From the NCBI RefSeq assembly GCF_042685265.1, contig NZ_JBHUMX010000035.1: DNA of 64,000 bases; one strand, written 5' to 3'. Position numbers and translations under genes: made by a program. The notes beneath the pieces are model-generated. The model had not been told where the DNA came from, ran no database searches, and worked only from the letters and a program-made list of their open reading frames with translations. Positions within the stretch are counted from its first letter, which is position 1; every line of letters begins with the position of its first letter. Shown piece by piece: positions 54,253 to 61,907 of the stretch. This DNA comes from Oceanobacillus_B kapialis. GTDB taxonomy: Bacteria > Bacillota > Bacilli > Bacillales > Amphibacillaceae.

Positions 54253-55035
54253 ATGCCAGTAGATTTATTATTGGAATATTTATGGGTACTTGTTGTTCTA
54301 ATTGGCTTGGAAGGCTTGTTGGCTGCTGATAATGCATTGGTACTTGCGATTATGGTAAAACATCTTCCAGAAGAACAGCGCAAAAAGGCTTTATTCTATG
54401 GTTTAGCAGGAGCATTCATCCTCAGATTCGGTTCACTATTCGTTATTTCATTTCTGGTTGATGTTTGGCAGGTACAAGCTGCGGGTGCGATATACCTATT
54501 GTTTATATCAATCAAACATTTGTATGACAAGCTGAAACCAGTACGAGAGGTGCAAGAACAAGAGGAATCCGAGAAGGCCAAAGGCAGTGGCTTCTGGATG
54601 ACCGTTCTTAAAGTGGAATTTGCTGACCTGGCATTCGCAGTTGATTCTATTTTGGCAGCTGTGGCCTTGGCGGTAGCACTTCCACCAACAAACCTTGGCA
54701 CAATAGGAAGCTTAGATAGTGGGCAATTTCTAGTTATATTTGCAGGTGGAATGATTGGGCTTATCATTATGCGTTTTGCTGCCAACATTTTTGTTGATTT
54801 ACTTAACAAACGCCCAGGCCTGGAAATCGCCGCGTTTGTTATTGTTGGATGGGTTGGTGTAAAGTTAGCACTTATTGTACTCGCCCATGAAGACATTGCA
54901 TGGATACCACATGATTTTCCACACTCTACATTATGGAAAGCAATCTTCTATACCGTTCTAGTTGGAATTGCGTTAGTGGGTTGGTTTGTTTCCGGACGTA
55001 CGGTGAAGAAAGTGAAGGACAATACGCCTAACTAG
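54253..55035 (+). CDS. meeY: TerC-family metal exporter (MeeY/YkoY)
   Basis: 260 aa with about seven to nine membrane segments. Acidic membrane motifs GLEGLLAADNALVLAIM and KVEFADLAFAVDSILAAVA are the TerC metal-binding pair. B. subtilis YkoY (MeeY) exports Mn2+, supporting metal loading of secreted enzymes; the riboswitch just upstream gives the same link here. AAGGAGAG precedes ATG 54253. Monocistronic. Confidence 0.92.
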   Translation: MPVDLLLEYLWVLVVLIGLEGLLAADNALVLAIMVKHLPEEQRKKALFYGLAGAFILRFGSLFVISFLVDVWQVQAAGAIYLLFISIKHLYDKLKPVREVQEQEESEKAKGSGFWMTVLKVEFADLAFAVDSILAAVALAVALPPTNLGTIGSLDSGQFLVIFAGGMIGLIIMRFAANIFVDLLNKRPGLEIAAFVIVGWVGVKLALIVLAHEDIAWIPHDFPHSTLWKAIFYTVLVGIALVGWFVSGRTVKKVKDNTPN

Positions 55036-55040
55036 TGGCG

Positions 55041-55078
55041 AGAGCAGTCATCTTTATAAGATGATTGCTCTTTTCTTT
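55041..55078 (+). terminator. Terminator after meeY
   Basis: AGAGCAGTCATCT-TTATA-AGATGATTGCTCTTTT, one G-U pair. Confidence 0.85.
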
Positions 55079-55106
55079 TATTCGAGGTATAAACGATTAA
55101 CTTGTA

Positions 55107-55277
55107 TTAACTGACTTTCTCAATTTGCAAATAATACTGGTCTGGCAAGGTATCAGATTTTAAAACCTTTTCCATATAACTCTCGGCAGCCTTGTAATTT
55201 GAAAATGTAATGAGTTTGTCGTTCTCTGCGAGGTATGCGCGAATTCGATTTCTTCCTATTACCATCACTTTGAACAT
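55107..55277 (-). CDS. 56-aa protein, function unknown
   Basis: ATG 55277 follows AGGAGGG. The product begins MFKVMVIGRNRIRAYLAEND and ends YYLQIEKVS; pattern beta-alpha-alpha-beta, with K-A-A-E-S-Y-M-E-K helix. I do not recognise a family. It lies alone between meeY (convergent) and the DUF2294 gene. The good ribosome site and even codon use suggest a real gene. The 55278-55469 stretch upstream shows nothing clear. Confidence 0.6.
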   Translation of the reverse strand: MFKVMVIGRNRIRAYLAENDKLITFSNYKAAESYMEKVLKSDTLPDQYYLQIEKVS

Positions 55278-55469
55278 AGTATCCCTCCTGATTAGTCCTT
55301 TATAAAAAGGTAAGACTTTCAGTCAGACGCCGATGAATAGTTATATATATCTCTTCTGGTTAAATGTGTGAAAAACTTCCTTGTTAGAGTAGTTTTTCTT
55401 AAATTTGGGGATATTAAAATTCTATTAACAGCGAATCTACTTAAAAGTTTGCTTCTCTCTATCGGTAAT

Positions 55470-55506
55470 AAAAAAAGCCGAAAAGGAAGCATCCCTTTTC
55501 GGCTTA
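55470..55506 (-). terminator. Terminator of the DUF2294 gene
   Basis: Minus strand AAGCCGAAAAGGG ... CCTTTTCGGCTT followed by TTTTT. Confidence 0.85.
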
Positions 55507-55539
55507 TATCTTGGCTCTATTGTCCAGACATTCCCACCA

Positions 55540-56232
55540 TTATTTAATTGTTGTATTTAATACTAATACGACATAGCCTGCATCATGGGAGAAGTCCCAA
55601 TCTACAAAGACGTCATCTATTTGTAATCCGAGTAAATCTTCTAGATGTGGTATATCAATTAAGCCTTTTTCAAGCTTCCTTTTTGCTAAGCGAAGCTGCT
55701 CCTCGAAACCAGTACGAATGAGCTCCTGCTCAATTTGTACAAAGATTTTTTCCCGTTTTGAGACAATTGTGCGTGCATTAAGTTTGTAGGAGTGAAGATT
55801 CTCAGGCGATTTCTGTGCCTTTTCGGTGAATCTGATAATCTCCTCGTTTACACTGTCTTTTTCAGGGTAGTTCTCAAGTATATTTACATCTTCTGATCCA
55901 CTAGGTGTAAATTCTGCAAAGATTATACCGGTCTTTTTTTCTAATGACCAATCGTAATAGACCTGATTAACTTGTTCATTTGTTTCTGCCGCAATAATGC
56001 CTTTAATCTCAGGGATGAGTTTCTTCATTAAGGCATCCCTTGTTTCCTGCACACGCAATGGATGTCCTTGCTCTAATAAAACTTGCTCCATTGGTGCTAA
56101 GAAATCTCTTAAATACATCGTAATAAACGGTTTGCCGATACTAACATAGATCGAACCAGGTCCTTTACCGAAATTATCACGAAGTAGTTTGCCAGTCGTG
56201 CTGGCTAAAGTGGTCTCTAACGTCTTTTCCAT
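55540..56232 (-). CDS. DUF2294 family protein with two domain copies
   Basis: 230 aa from ATG 56232, 9 nt after GAAGG (ATG 56241 adjoins that site). Residues ~10-115 are a DUF2294 domain (GKGPGSIYVSIGKPFITMYLRDFLAPMEQ read in two parts: GKGPGSIYVSIGKPFI and TMYLRDFLAPMEQ), and ~130-230 a second, diverged copy ending DDVFVDWDFSHDAGYVV, which mirrors VYYDWSLEKKTGIIF in the first. Related to B. subtilis YbcI; function unknown, reported in some genomes near Na+ or formate systems. Soluble. Confidence 0.8.
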   Translation of the reverse strand: MEKTLETTLASTTGKLLRDNFGKGPGSIYVSIGKPFITMYLRDFLAPMEQVLLEQGHPLRVQETRDALMKKLIPEIKGIIAAETNEQVNQVYYDWSLEKKTGIIFAEFTPSGSEDVNILENYPEKDSVNEEIIRFTEKAQKSPENLHSYKLNARTIVSKREKIFVQIEQELIRTGFEEQLRLAKRKLEKGLIDIPHLEDLLGLQIDDVFVDWDFSHDAGYVVLVLNTTIK

Positions 56233-56411
56233 TCTTTCCATCCTTCTTTATAGAGGAAGGCACATTATGTTGCTTTCCCTATTTTTTAGTATAACATTAC
56301 CACCATTCTTATGCCAACAAACCTTTTATGTAAAGGTTGTGTAAATTTCATGCGTTATACTACGTATTTATGATAAATTTAAACCATCTAAGCTATTTTT
56401 TGGAGGTCTAT

Positions 56412-57590
56412 ATGTCAAAACAAAACAGACTATTGGAAATATTGCAATCATCACTAAAGCTTGGTCTTACGTCATTTGGAGGACCTGTAGCACATTTAGC
56501 ATATTTTAAAGAAGAATACATAGATAGACGAAAATGGTTAAATGAGAAACTATATGCCGATATTATCGCCTTATGTCAATTCCTGCCTGGTCCTGCAAGT
56601 AGTCAGGTCGGGATTGCAATTGGAATGATGCGTGGCGGATTGTTAGGTGGCCTCATCTCATGGCTAGGTTTCACACTTCCCTCCGTTATTATTCTTGTGT
56701 TATTTGCGCTATTTTATCAAAATTTCCAGTTGGGAGAAACGACTTGGATCGCAAGTTTAAAGGTCGTAGCGGTAGCCGTGGTTGCTCACGCTGTTCTAGG
56801 GCTCGGAAAAAAACTGGCTCCAGACAGGCCAAGAATGGCAATAGCTCTTGCAGCGGCACTTGTTATGTTACTTTTCCCATCTGCTTGGGTACAGATTGGC
56901 ATTATTTTAGTTGCAGCTTTAATCGGTTATGTATGGTTTAGGAAAGGACAACAGCCTTCACTTACCACTTTTTCTGTCTCCATCACAAAGAAGCAAGGTA
57001 TCTTTTCGTTATTGATTTTAGCTTGTCTACTCGCTGGTCTTCCACTTCTAGCCCAAGCGGTATCCAATACATACATTCAAATTGCTGATACGTTTTTCCG
57101 TGTTGGTTCTATTGTATTTGGTGGTGGGCATGTCGTATTGCCGTTATTGGAACAGGAGATTGTTCCGACAGGGTTCCTAACAAGCAGTGAATTTCTTGCA
57201 GGATATGGAATGGCACAAGCTGTACCAGGGCCGTTATTTACGTTTTCTTCTTATGTTGGCACCATGATGGAAGGAGTCCTTGGAGCACTTGTTGCTACCA
57301 TCGCAATCTTCTTACCTTCCTTTTTACTGATAATAGGCGCCTTACCCTTCCTAAGTGAGCTAAGAAAAAAGACGGCTTTTCAAGGGATATTAGTCGGTGT
57401 GAATGCTAGTGTTGTTGGTATTTTGCTTGCAGCCTTGTACGATCCCGTTTTCACAAGTGCTATTTTAAGTAGTGCGCATTTTGCCTTGGCTGCCGTTTTA
57501 TTTGCACTCATGCAATTTTGGAAAATACCTGCTTGGGCTATTGTATTAATTGGTGTCATAGGTGGAGAAATTCTATTCCGCCTTATCTAA
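56412..57590 (+). CDS. chrA: Chromate transporter ChrA (long form)
   Basis: 392 aa from ATG 56412 after TTGGAGG; the frame opens earlier at 56337 without support. Two CHR domains in tandem: the first with LTSFGGPVAHLAYFKEEYI and CQFLPGPASSQ, the second with VGSIVFGGGHVVLPLLEQE and AQAVPGPLFTFSSY. About ten membrane segments. Members export chromate or related oxyanions; the long two-domain form is the one shown to give resistance. Chromate as substrate here is inferred. Confidence 0.9.
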   Translation: MSKQNRLLEILQSSLKLGLTSFGGPVAHLAYFKEEYIDRRKWLNEKLYADIIALCQFLPGPASSQVGIAIGMMRGGLLGGLISWLGFTLPSVIILVLFALFYQNFQLGETTWIASLKVVAVAVVAHAVLGLGKKLAPDRPRMAIALAAALVMLLFPSAWVQIGIILVAALIGYVWFRKGQQPSLTTFSVSITKKQGIFSLLILACLLAGLPLLAQAVSNTYIQIADTFFRVGSIVFGGGHVVLPLLEQEIVPTGFLTSSEFLAGYGMAQAVPGPLFTFSSYVGTMMEGVLGALVATIAIFLPSFLLIIGALPFLSELRKKTAFQGILVGVNASVVGILLAALYDPVFTSAILSSAHFALAAVLFALMQFWKIPAWAIVLIGVIGGEILFRLI

Positions 57591-57646
57591 GCATATTATT
57601 CACCGGTCTTGATAATGGTTTGGTAGTATGGGGTTGAGGTGATCAT

Positions 57647-58087
57647 ATGGCAACACATCTTTTTCAATTAAAAGCGGATTGGCCTGGAGGAAGAAATAGT
57701 GAAGGCACTATCGAGGCAGGTAATTTAAAAACAAAAATTTCTATCCCGAAGGAAATGGATGGGCCAGGTATTGGTACGAATCCTGATGAGATGCTCTTAG
57801 GTGCAGCAGCCACCTGCTATCTTATAACGCTCGCTGCTATGATCGAACGGTCGGAGCTACCACTGAAGCATATGGAGTTGGAATCCGACGGGCACGTGGA
57901 TGTGACCAACGGTGTTATCACGTACAAAAGAATTGTACATAAACCAACTGTATTCTTGGAGCCGACAGCTACCGATAGAGAGCTTGAAAAGCTAAAGAGA
58001 CTTGTTAACAAAGCAGAAGAAAGCTGCATGATCTCCCGTGCTATAAAGGGTAATGTAGCTGTTGAATTAGAACCCACATTAGGATAA
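57647..58087 (+). CDS. OsmC family peroxiredoxin
   Basis: 146 aa, full length. The two reactive cysteines are C57 in LGAAATCYLITL and C127 in AEESCMISRAIKG, the spacing of OsmC/Ohr thiol peroxidases that reduce organic hydroperoxides. GAGGTGATC precedes ATG 57647, 56 nt after chrA, so the two may share a transcript; chromate stress makes oxidants, which would fit. Confidence 0.85.
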   Translation: MATHLFQLKADWPGGRNSEGTIEAGNLKTKISIPKEMDGPGIGTNPDEMLLGAAATCYLITLAAMIERSELPLKHMELESDGHVDVTNGVITYKRIVHKPTVFLEPTATDRELEKLKRLVNKAEESCMISRAIKGNVAVELEPTLG

Positions 58088-58116
58088 CACTGTGCATCTT
58101 GCGCAGTGTTTTTTCT
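58086..58116 (+). terminator. Terminator after the OsmC gene
   Basis: AACACTGTGC-ATCTT-GCGCAGTGTT followed by TTTTTC. Confidence 0.85.
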
Positions 58117-58142
58117 TACGTTCGAAAGCTTTCGTTAAACTC

Positions 58143-58184
58143 GGAATTAATTCCTTGACACTTTGTAGGGAAGCATTGTATCTT
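58143..58184 (+). promoter_or_regulatory. tcyP promoter with GGAATTAATTCC palindrome
   Basis: TTGACA (58155-58160), 18-bp spacer, TATCTT (58179-58184). A perfect 12-bp palindrome GGAATTAATTCC abuts the -35 (58143-58154), and a second GGAATTAT lies at 58207-58214. The GGAATT core recalls binding sites of the cysteine regulator CymR; this is inference. Confidence 0.55.
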
Positions 58185-58244
58185 ATTAAAGTCATACTAA
58201 TTTTATCGGAATTATATATATTATAACGTACGATAGGTGGCCAA

Positions 58245-58321
58245 TCTGCATAGACTGGTTTAGGTGGAAACCTAATTACCCTCTTCGTGTAGTTGGGGAT
58301 AATCTTAAACTAGGATGCAGA
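58245..58321 (+). ncRNA. Unassigned structured leader RNA upstream of tcyP
   Basis: Three helices by inspection: closing stem TCTGCATAG with CT-AGG-ATGCAGA (9 bp, 3-nt bulge; 58245-58253 with 58310-58321); TTAGGT-GGAA-ACCTAA (58260-58275) capped by a GNRA tetraloop; and TTACCC/GGG-A-TAA (58276-58281 with 58296-58302). Together a three-way junction ending about 20 nt before the tcyP ribosome site. I cannot match it to a known riboswitch class; it may be a new cis-regulator or only a protein-binding leader. Confidence 0.45.
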
Positions 58322-58353
58322 CACTAAAAAAGTAGAAAAAGGGAGGTCAAACA

Positions 58354-59748
58354 ATGGATATTTTTTATATTGTTTTAAACATTGTCGTCTTATTAGCAAT
58401 TATTGGGTTACTTATTTGGATGCAGAAAAAGCATTTCTCCTTCACAAAACGTGTGTTTACCGGGTTGGGACTGGGAATAGTGCTTGGAGCTGTATTGCAA
58501 TTAATTTATGGCGCTGGATCTGAGGTGCTAACAGAAACAACGTCTTGGTACGGCATTGTAGGTAGCGGGTATGTTCGCCTACTTATGATGATTGTTGTGC
58601 CGCTTGTAATGGTGTCGATCATTCAATCTATTATTAATTTAGAAAAAACGGCTGAGCTCGGTAAGATGTCTGCCTGGATTATTGGCACATTAATTTCTTT
58701 AACAATGGTTGCGGCACTAGTTGGAATTTTAACTGCAACGGTATTTGATCTTAGCGCAGAGCAAATCGAAGCAGGTCAGGCAGAGGACGAAAGAGGTTCT
58801 ATGCTGGAAGATAGACTTGGAGAAGTGGAAGCACAGTCTACACCGGATAAAATTCTTAATTTCATTCCGTCCAATATTTTCCTTGATATGACGGGAGAAC
58901 GATCTACTTCTGTCATTGCAGTGGTAATTTTCTCGCTTATTGTGGGGATTGCTGTGCTAGGAGTTAGAAGAAAGAATCCGGAACAAGCTGAAATGTTCAC
59001 CAAAATTGTAAACTCATTTTACGCGGTTGTTATGCGAATTGTAACGTTGATTTTACGTCTAACTCCATTTGGTATTCTTGCTTTAATGGCTAATACAGTG
59101 GCAAGTACAGACTTTGCCGGTATTGTAGAGTTAGGTAAATTTGTAATTGCATCTTATGTTGCATTGTTTGTGATGTTTATCATCCATCTTGTACTAGTTG
59201 GTGTGTTTGGACTGAACCCAATGGTTTATTTGCGAAAAGCGATTCCAGTATTAGGATTTGCCTTCACATCTCGTTCAAGTGCAGGTACGATTCCATTGAA
59301 TATTCAGGCACAACGTAATTCACTTGGTGTAAACCAAGGGGTAGCAAACATGTCTGCATCATTTGGGGCCACAATGGGCCAAAACGGCTGTGCTGGGGTA
59401 TATCCGGCTATGCTTGCTGTCATGATTGCACCAACTGTAGGTATTGATCCACTAGACCCGATGTTCATTCTGCAGCTCGTTCTAATCATTGGGATTAGTT
59501 CCTTTGGTATCGCTGGAGTCGGTGGTGGCGCAACCTTTGCAGCTTTAATTGTACTTTCTTCCATGAACATGCCTGTTGCTCTTGCTGGTCTGTTGATTTC
59601 GGTAGAAGCTCTGATTGACATGGGCCGTACAGCACTTAATGTAAATGGTGCAATGGTTTCTGGTACCATAACGTCACGTATTATGAAAAATCTTAACTTA
59701 AAAACGTACAATGATAAAACAGCAATTGAAGAAAACACATCATTATAG
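58354..59748 (+). CDS. tcyP: L-cystine symporter TcyP
   Basis: 464 aa, near the 463 aa of B. subtilis TcyP. Dicarboxylate/amino acid:cation symporter fold with about eight membrane segments: VGSGYVRLLMMIVVPLVMVS, the re-entrant loop FTSRSSAGTIPLN, and ASFGATMGQNGCAG, GVGGGATFAAL. Na+- or H+-driven uptake of cystine. AGGGAGG precedes ATG 58354. Sulfur supply fits the metXY operon and lyase elsewhere in the window. Confidence 0.88.
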   Translation: MDIFYIVLNIVVLLAIIGLLIWMQKKHFSFTKRVFTGLGLGIVLGAVLQLIYGAGSEVLTETTSWYGIVGSGYVRLLMMIVVPLVMVSIIQSIINLEKTAELGKMSAWIIGTLISLTMVAALVGILTATVFDLSAEQIEAGQAEDERGSMLEDRLGEVEAQSTPDKILNFIPSNIFLDMTGERSTSVIAVVIFSLIVGIAVLGVRRKNPEQAEMFTKIVNSFYAVVMRIVTLILRLTPFGILALMANTVASTDFAGIVELGKFVIASYVALFVMFIIHLVLVGVFGLNPMVYLRKAIPVLGFAFTSRSSAGTIPLNIQAQRNSLGVNQGVANMSASFGATMGQNGCAGVYPAMLAVMIAPTVGIDPLDPMFILQLVLIIGISSFGIAGVGGGATFAALIVLSSMNMPVALAGLLISVEALIDMGRTALNVNGAMVSGTITSRIMKNLNLKTYNDKTAIEENTSL

Positions 59749-59761
59749 AATGATGTAGTAT

Positions 59762-59797
59762 AAAAATGCGGCTCTCGAAGGGCCGCATTTTTCTTTT
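59762..59797. terminator. Terminator between tcyP and ligD (convergent)
   Basis: AAAAATGCGGC-TCTCGAAG-GGCCGCATTTTTCTTTT. Confidence 0.85.
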
Positions 59798-59805
59798 GGA
59801 AAAGG

Positions 59806-61605
59806 TCATATTATCAATGTAAGAATGTTTGTGACGGGTTGTTTTTGCTTGGACTGGTGATAGTCAGCAAAGGGACATCCAAGCTCTTTCACTCTGTCTG
59901 GAACGTTTTTAATCGTAAATTGTTCTGGCAATAACCCTTCTTTGACTTCTTCCCAAAAAAGCGGTGTTGCGACAGTACCTTCGGGTGTTTTACGAGGCGA
60001 GTATGGTGCGATAATCGTTTTATCCTTTCCGTGCTGTACATAGTCAATGTAGAGGCGGTCCCCACGGTTTTTCTTCATTCTTTCGGTAGTAAAGCGTGTT
60101 GGTTGAGCTTTTTCAATTGTCCATGCCATTGCTTGCGTAAACAGTGCTGTTTGTTCATAGGTCATGCTTCTCTCTGGAAGCGGAATATAAATTTGCAGAC
60201 CTTTGTTTCCGGATGTTTTTACATAAGAAATCAGCTGGAGTTCATCAAGCAATTCCTTCAGTAAGCTGGCTGCTTCAATAGCCAAAGGAAAGCTTTGTCG
60301 ATCTGGCGGGTCCAAGTCAAAGACAATCTCAGCAGGGAATTCAGTATCTCGTTTTTGAAAAGGTACATGGAATTCAACAGTGCCGTGATTTGCGTACCAC
60401 ATGAGAGAGTTTAAATCTTCACAGGGTAAAAGAAATTCATCGTCACTAGCTGGAATTCTTTCTATAAAGTCGGGAGCATAGTCTGGCAAATGCTTCTGAA
60501 AGAAAAAGTCTTCCTCAACGCCGGCTGGTGAGCGAATGATAGTTAAAGCACGCTCCTGGAAAAAAGGGAGCATATATGGGGAAATTTCCCGTGCATAGAT
60601 TAGTAAATCTCCCTTTGTATAGCTAGGTTTTGGCCAAAATATTTTTTCTATATTTGTCAGATCAACCGTTTTAGGAAGCATCGCCATATCTAATGCCAAT
60701 CTATTTCTTGTCATATTAGCAGGTTGCTCCTCGGGAAGAAGGGAGGCGAATGCGGGCTCCCGAAGTTCATTTTTATATAGATCCAAGCTATTGATTTCTG
60801 CACAAATTGCAGGAGGAAGGTGGTATTGTGTCCCGCTTTTCTCCCCATTTGCAAGGAAAACTTCCTTTAAGGTTTGGAAGTCTGATCCAGAAAGCCCATG
60901 TGCACATTTTCCGATCTCTATTACGTGTTCCTTTTCATAAATGCTTACGGCAAAATAGTTATTGTGTGGATCATAGGAAGTAAGGAACCCATGAAGATGA
61001 CGCCAGTTTTTAATTTTGTACCAGTCTCGATGTGCTTTCCCGGCTTGATAGGCACTGTTTTTCCTTTTGGCAATGATTCCTTCCCCTTTATGGGTAAAAA
61101 GTATATTCCATAGTTTTTGATGGTCAGAATGTGCTGGAATATGGGAGAGAATGTTGTCACTCAAGATCTGCTTGAAAACAGCCTTTAGCATTTCTTTTCG
61201 TTTAAGTAGTGGATCCTTTTGTGTAGGTTGACCTTGCAGGGTTAGTACATCAAAAGCGAGAAAGCTTGCTGGACGCCGTTTTGCAGCCTGCTTAATTTTG
61301 GTAGAATCCTTTAACCTCCCACGATGTTGAAGCAAAGCAAAATTTGCTTGGTAGGCTGTATTTAATACGACAAGCTCTCCATCTAGTGTAAGAGGAAGAA
61401 AATTGGCGACAGATGGACTTTGCTGCAGACAGAATTCAACAACCTCGGGGAAACTGTCTGACAAGTTTTTCGCATTTTTGCTTGTTAGTCGGATGGTGTC
61501 CTTCTCCCAGTGCAAGACACAGCGAAATCCATCATACTTTACTTCATATAACCAATCTTCTCCTGTAGGAATTTCTGAACTCGCTATCGGCTTCATCACC
61601 TTCAT
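59806..61605 (-). CDS. ligD: DNA ligase D (ligase-polymerase) for non-homologous end joining
   Basis: 599 aa from ATG 61605, after AAAGGGG and 27 nt past a sigma-G-like promoter; the open frame continues to 61932 but that extension lies upstream of the promoter. Ligase domain first (nucleotidyl lysine K23 in YEVKYDGFR, then KGEGIIAKRKNSAYQ), polymerase/primase domain last (IEKIFWPKPSYTKGDLLIY, VFDLDPPDRQ, SGNKGLQIYIPL). This ligase-then-polymerase order without a phosphoesterase is the Bacillus type (YkoU). Works with Ku, encoded divergently, to mend double-strand breaks in spores. Confidence 0.93.
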   Translation of the reverse strand: MKVMKPIASSEIPTGEDWLYEVKYDGFRCVLHWEKDTIRLTSKNAKNLSDSFPEVVEFCLQQSPSVANFLPLTLDGELVVLNTAYQANFALLQHRGRLKDSTKIKQAAKRRPASFLAFDVLTLQGQPTQKDPLLKRKEMLKAVFKQILSDNILSHIPAHSDHQKLWNILFTHKGEGIIAKRKNSAYQAGKAHRDWYKIKNWRHLHGFLTSYDPHNNYFAVSIYEKEHVIEIGKCAHGLSGSDFQTLKEVFLANGEKSGTQYHLPPAICAEINSLDLYKNELREPAFASLLPEEQPANMTRNRLALDMAMLPKTVDLTNIEKIFWPKPSYTKGDLLIYAREISPYMLPFFQERALTIIRSPAGVEEDFFFQKHLPDYAPDFIERIPASDDEFLLPCEDLNSLMWYANHGTVEFHVPFQKRDTEFPAEIVFDLDPPDRQSFPLAIEAASLLKELLDELQLISYVKTSGNKGLQIYIPLPERSMTYEQTALFTQAMAWTIEKAQPTRFTTERMKKNRGDRLYIDYVQHGKDKTIIAPYSPRKTPEGTVATPLFWEEVKEGLLPEQFTIKNVPDRVKELGCPFADYHQSKQKQPVTNILTLII

Positions 61606-61638
61606 TACCCCAACCCCTTTTAAAAAATACCTTCCTCT

Positions 61639-61668
61639 TAGCATGGATTCTCTTTTAAAAAACATACA
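61639..61668 (-). promoter_or_regulatory. Sigma-G-like promoter of ligD
   Basis: Minus strand TGTATG (61668-61663), 17-bp spacer, CATGCTA (61645-61639), against the forespore consensus TGAATA-N17/18-CATACTA. It lies 34 bp before the ligD start. Forespore expression of ykoU-ykoV by sigma-G is established in B. subtilis. Confidence 0.6.
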
Positions 61669-61734
61669 GTTTGGATAAAAGTCTGGAACATCTGACAAAC
61701 TAAGAAAAGAAGCCTGGGACGCTCGTTTAAAGAA

Positions 61735-61850
61735 AGGTCGACTAAGAACCCCCCGGCCTGGGGCAACGGCGACATCACCCGGATCCACCGGGTCTACGAA
61801 CAGCGGAGGGATGTCTCGGCTAGTCTCAGGGCGTTGTAGCTGGACGTGGC
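61735..61850. other. GC-rich island between ligD and ku
   Basis: About 115 bp clearly richer in G+C than its neighbours, with small hairpins (ACCCGG-ATCCA-CCGGGT, CCCC-GGCCT-GGGG) and, at its ku-proximal border, GTTGTT-GTCA-AACAAC. Both strands stay open over much of it, but no start has a ribosome site, so I do not call a gene. The 302-bp gap otherwise holds only the ligD promoter and the ku ribosome site. Confidence 0.5.
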
Positions 61851-61907
61851 TGTTGTTGTCAAACAACATACAGCCAATTTTTAATACTTCTAAAAGGAGG
61901 AATTCGG

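Noticed and set aside
58260..58275. Resemblance of TTAGGTGGAAACCTAA to a T-box antiterminator (AGGGTGGNACCGCG)
   Set aside because: Only the GGTGGNACC core is shared; there is no stem I, specifier loop or following terminator.
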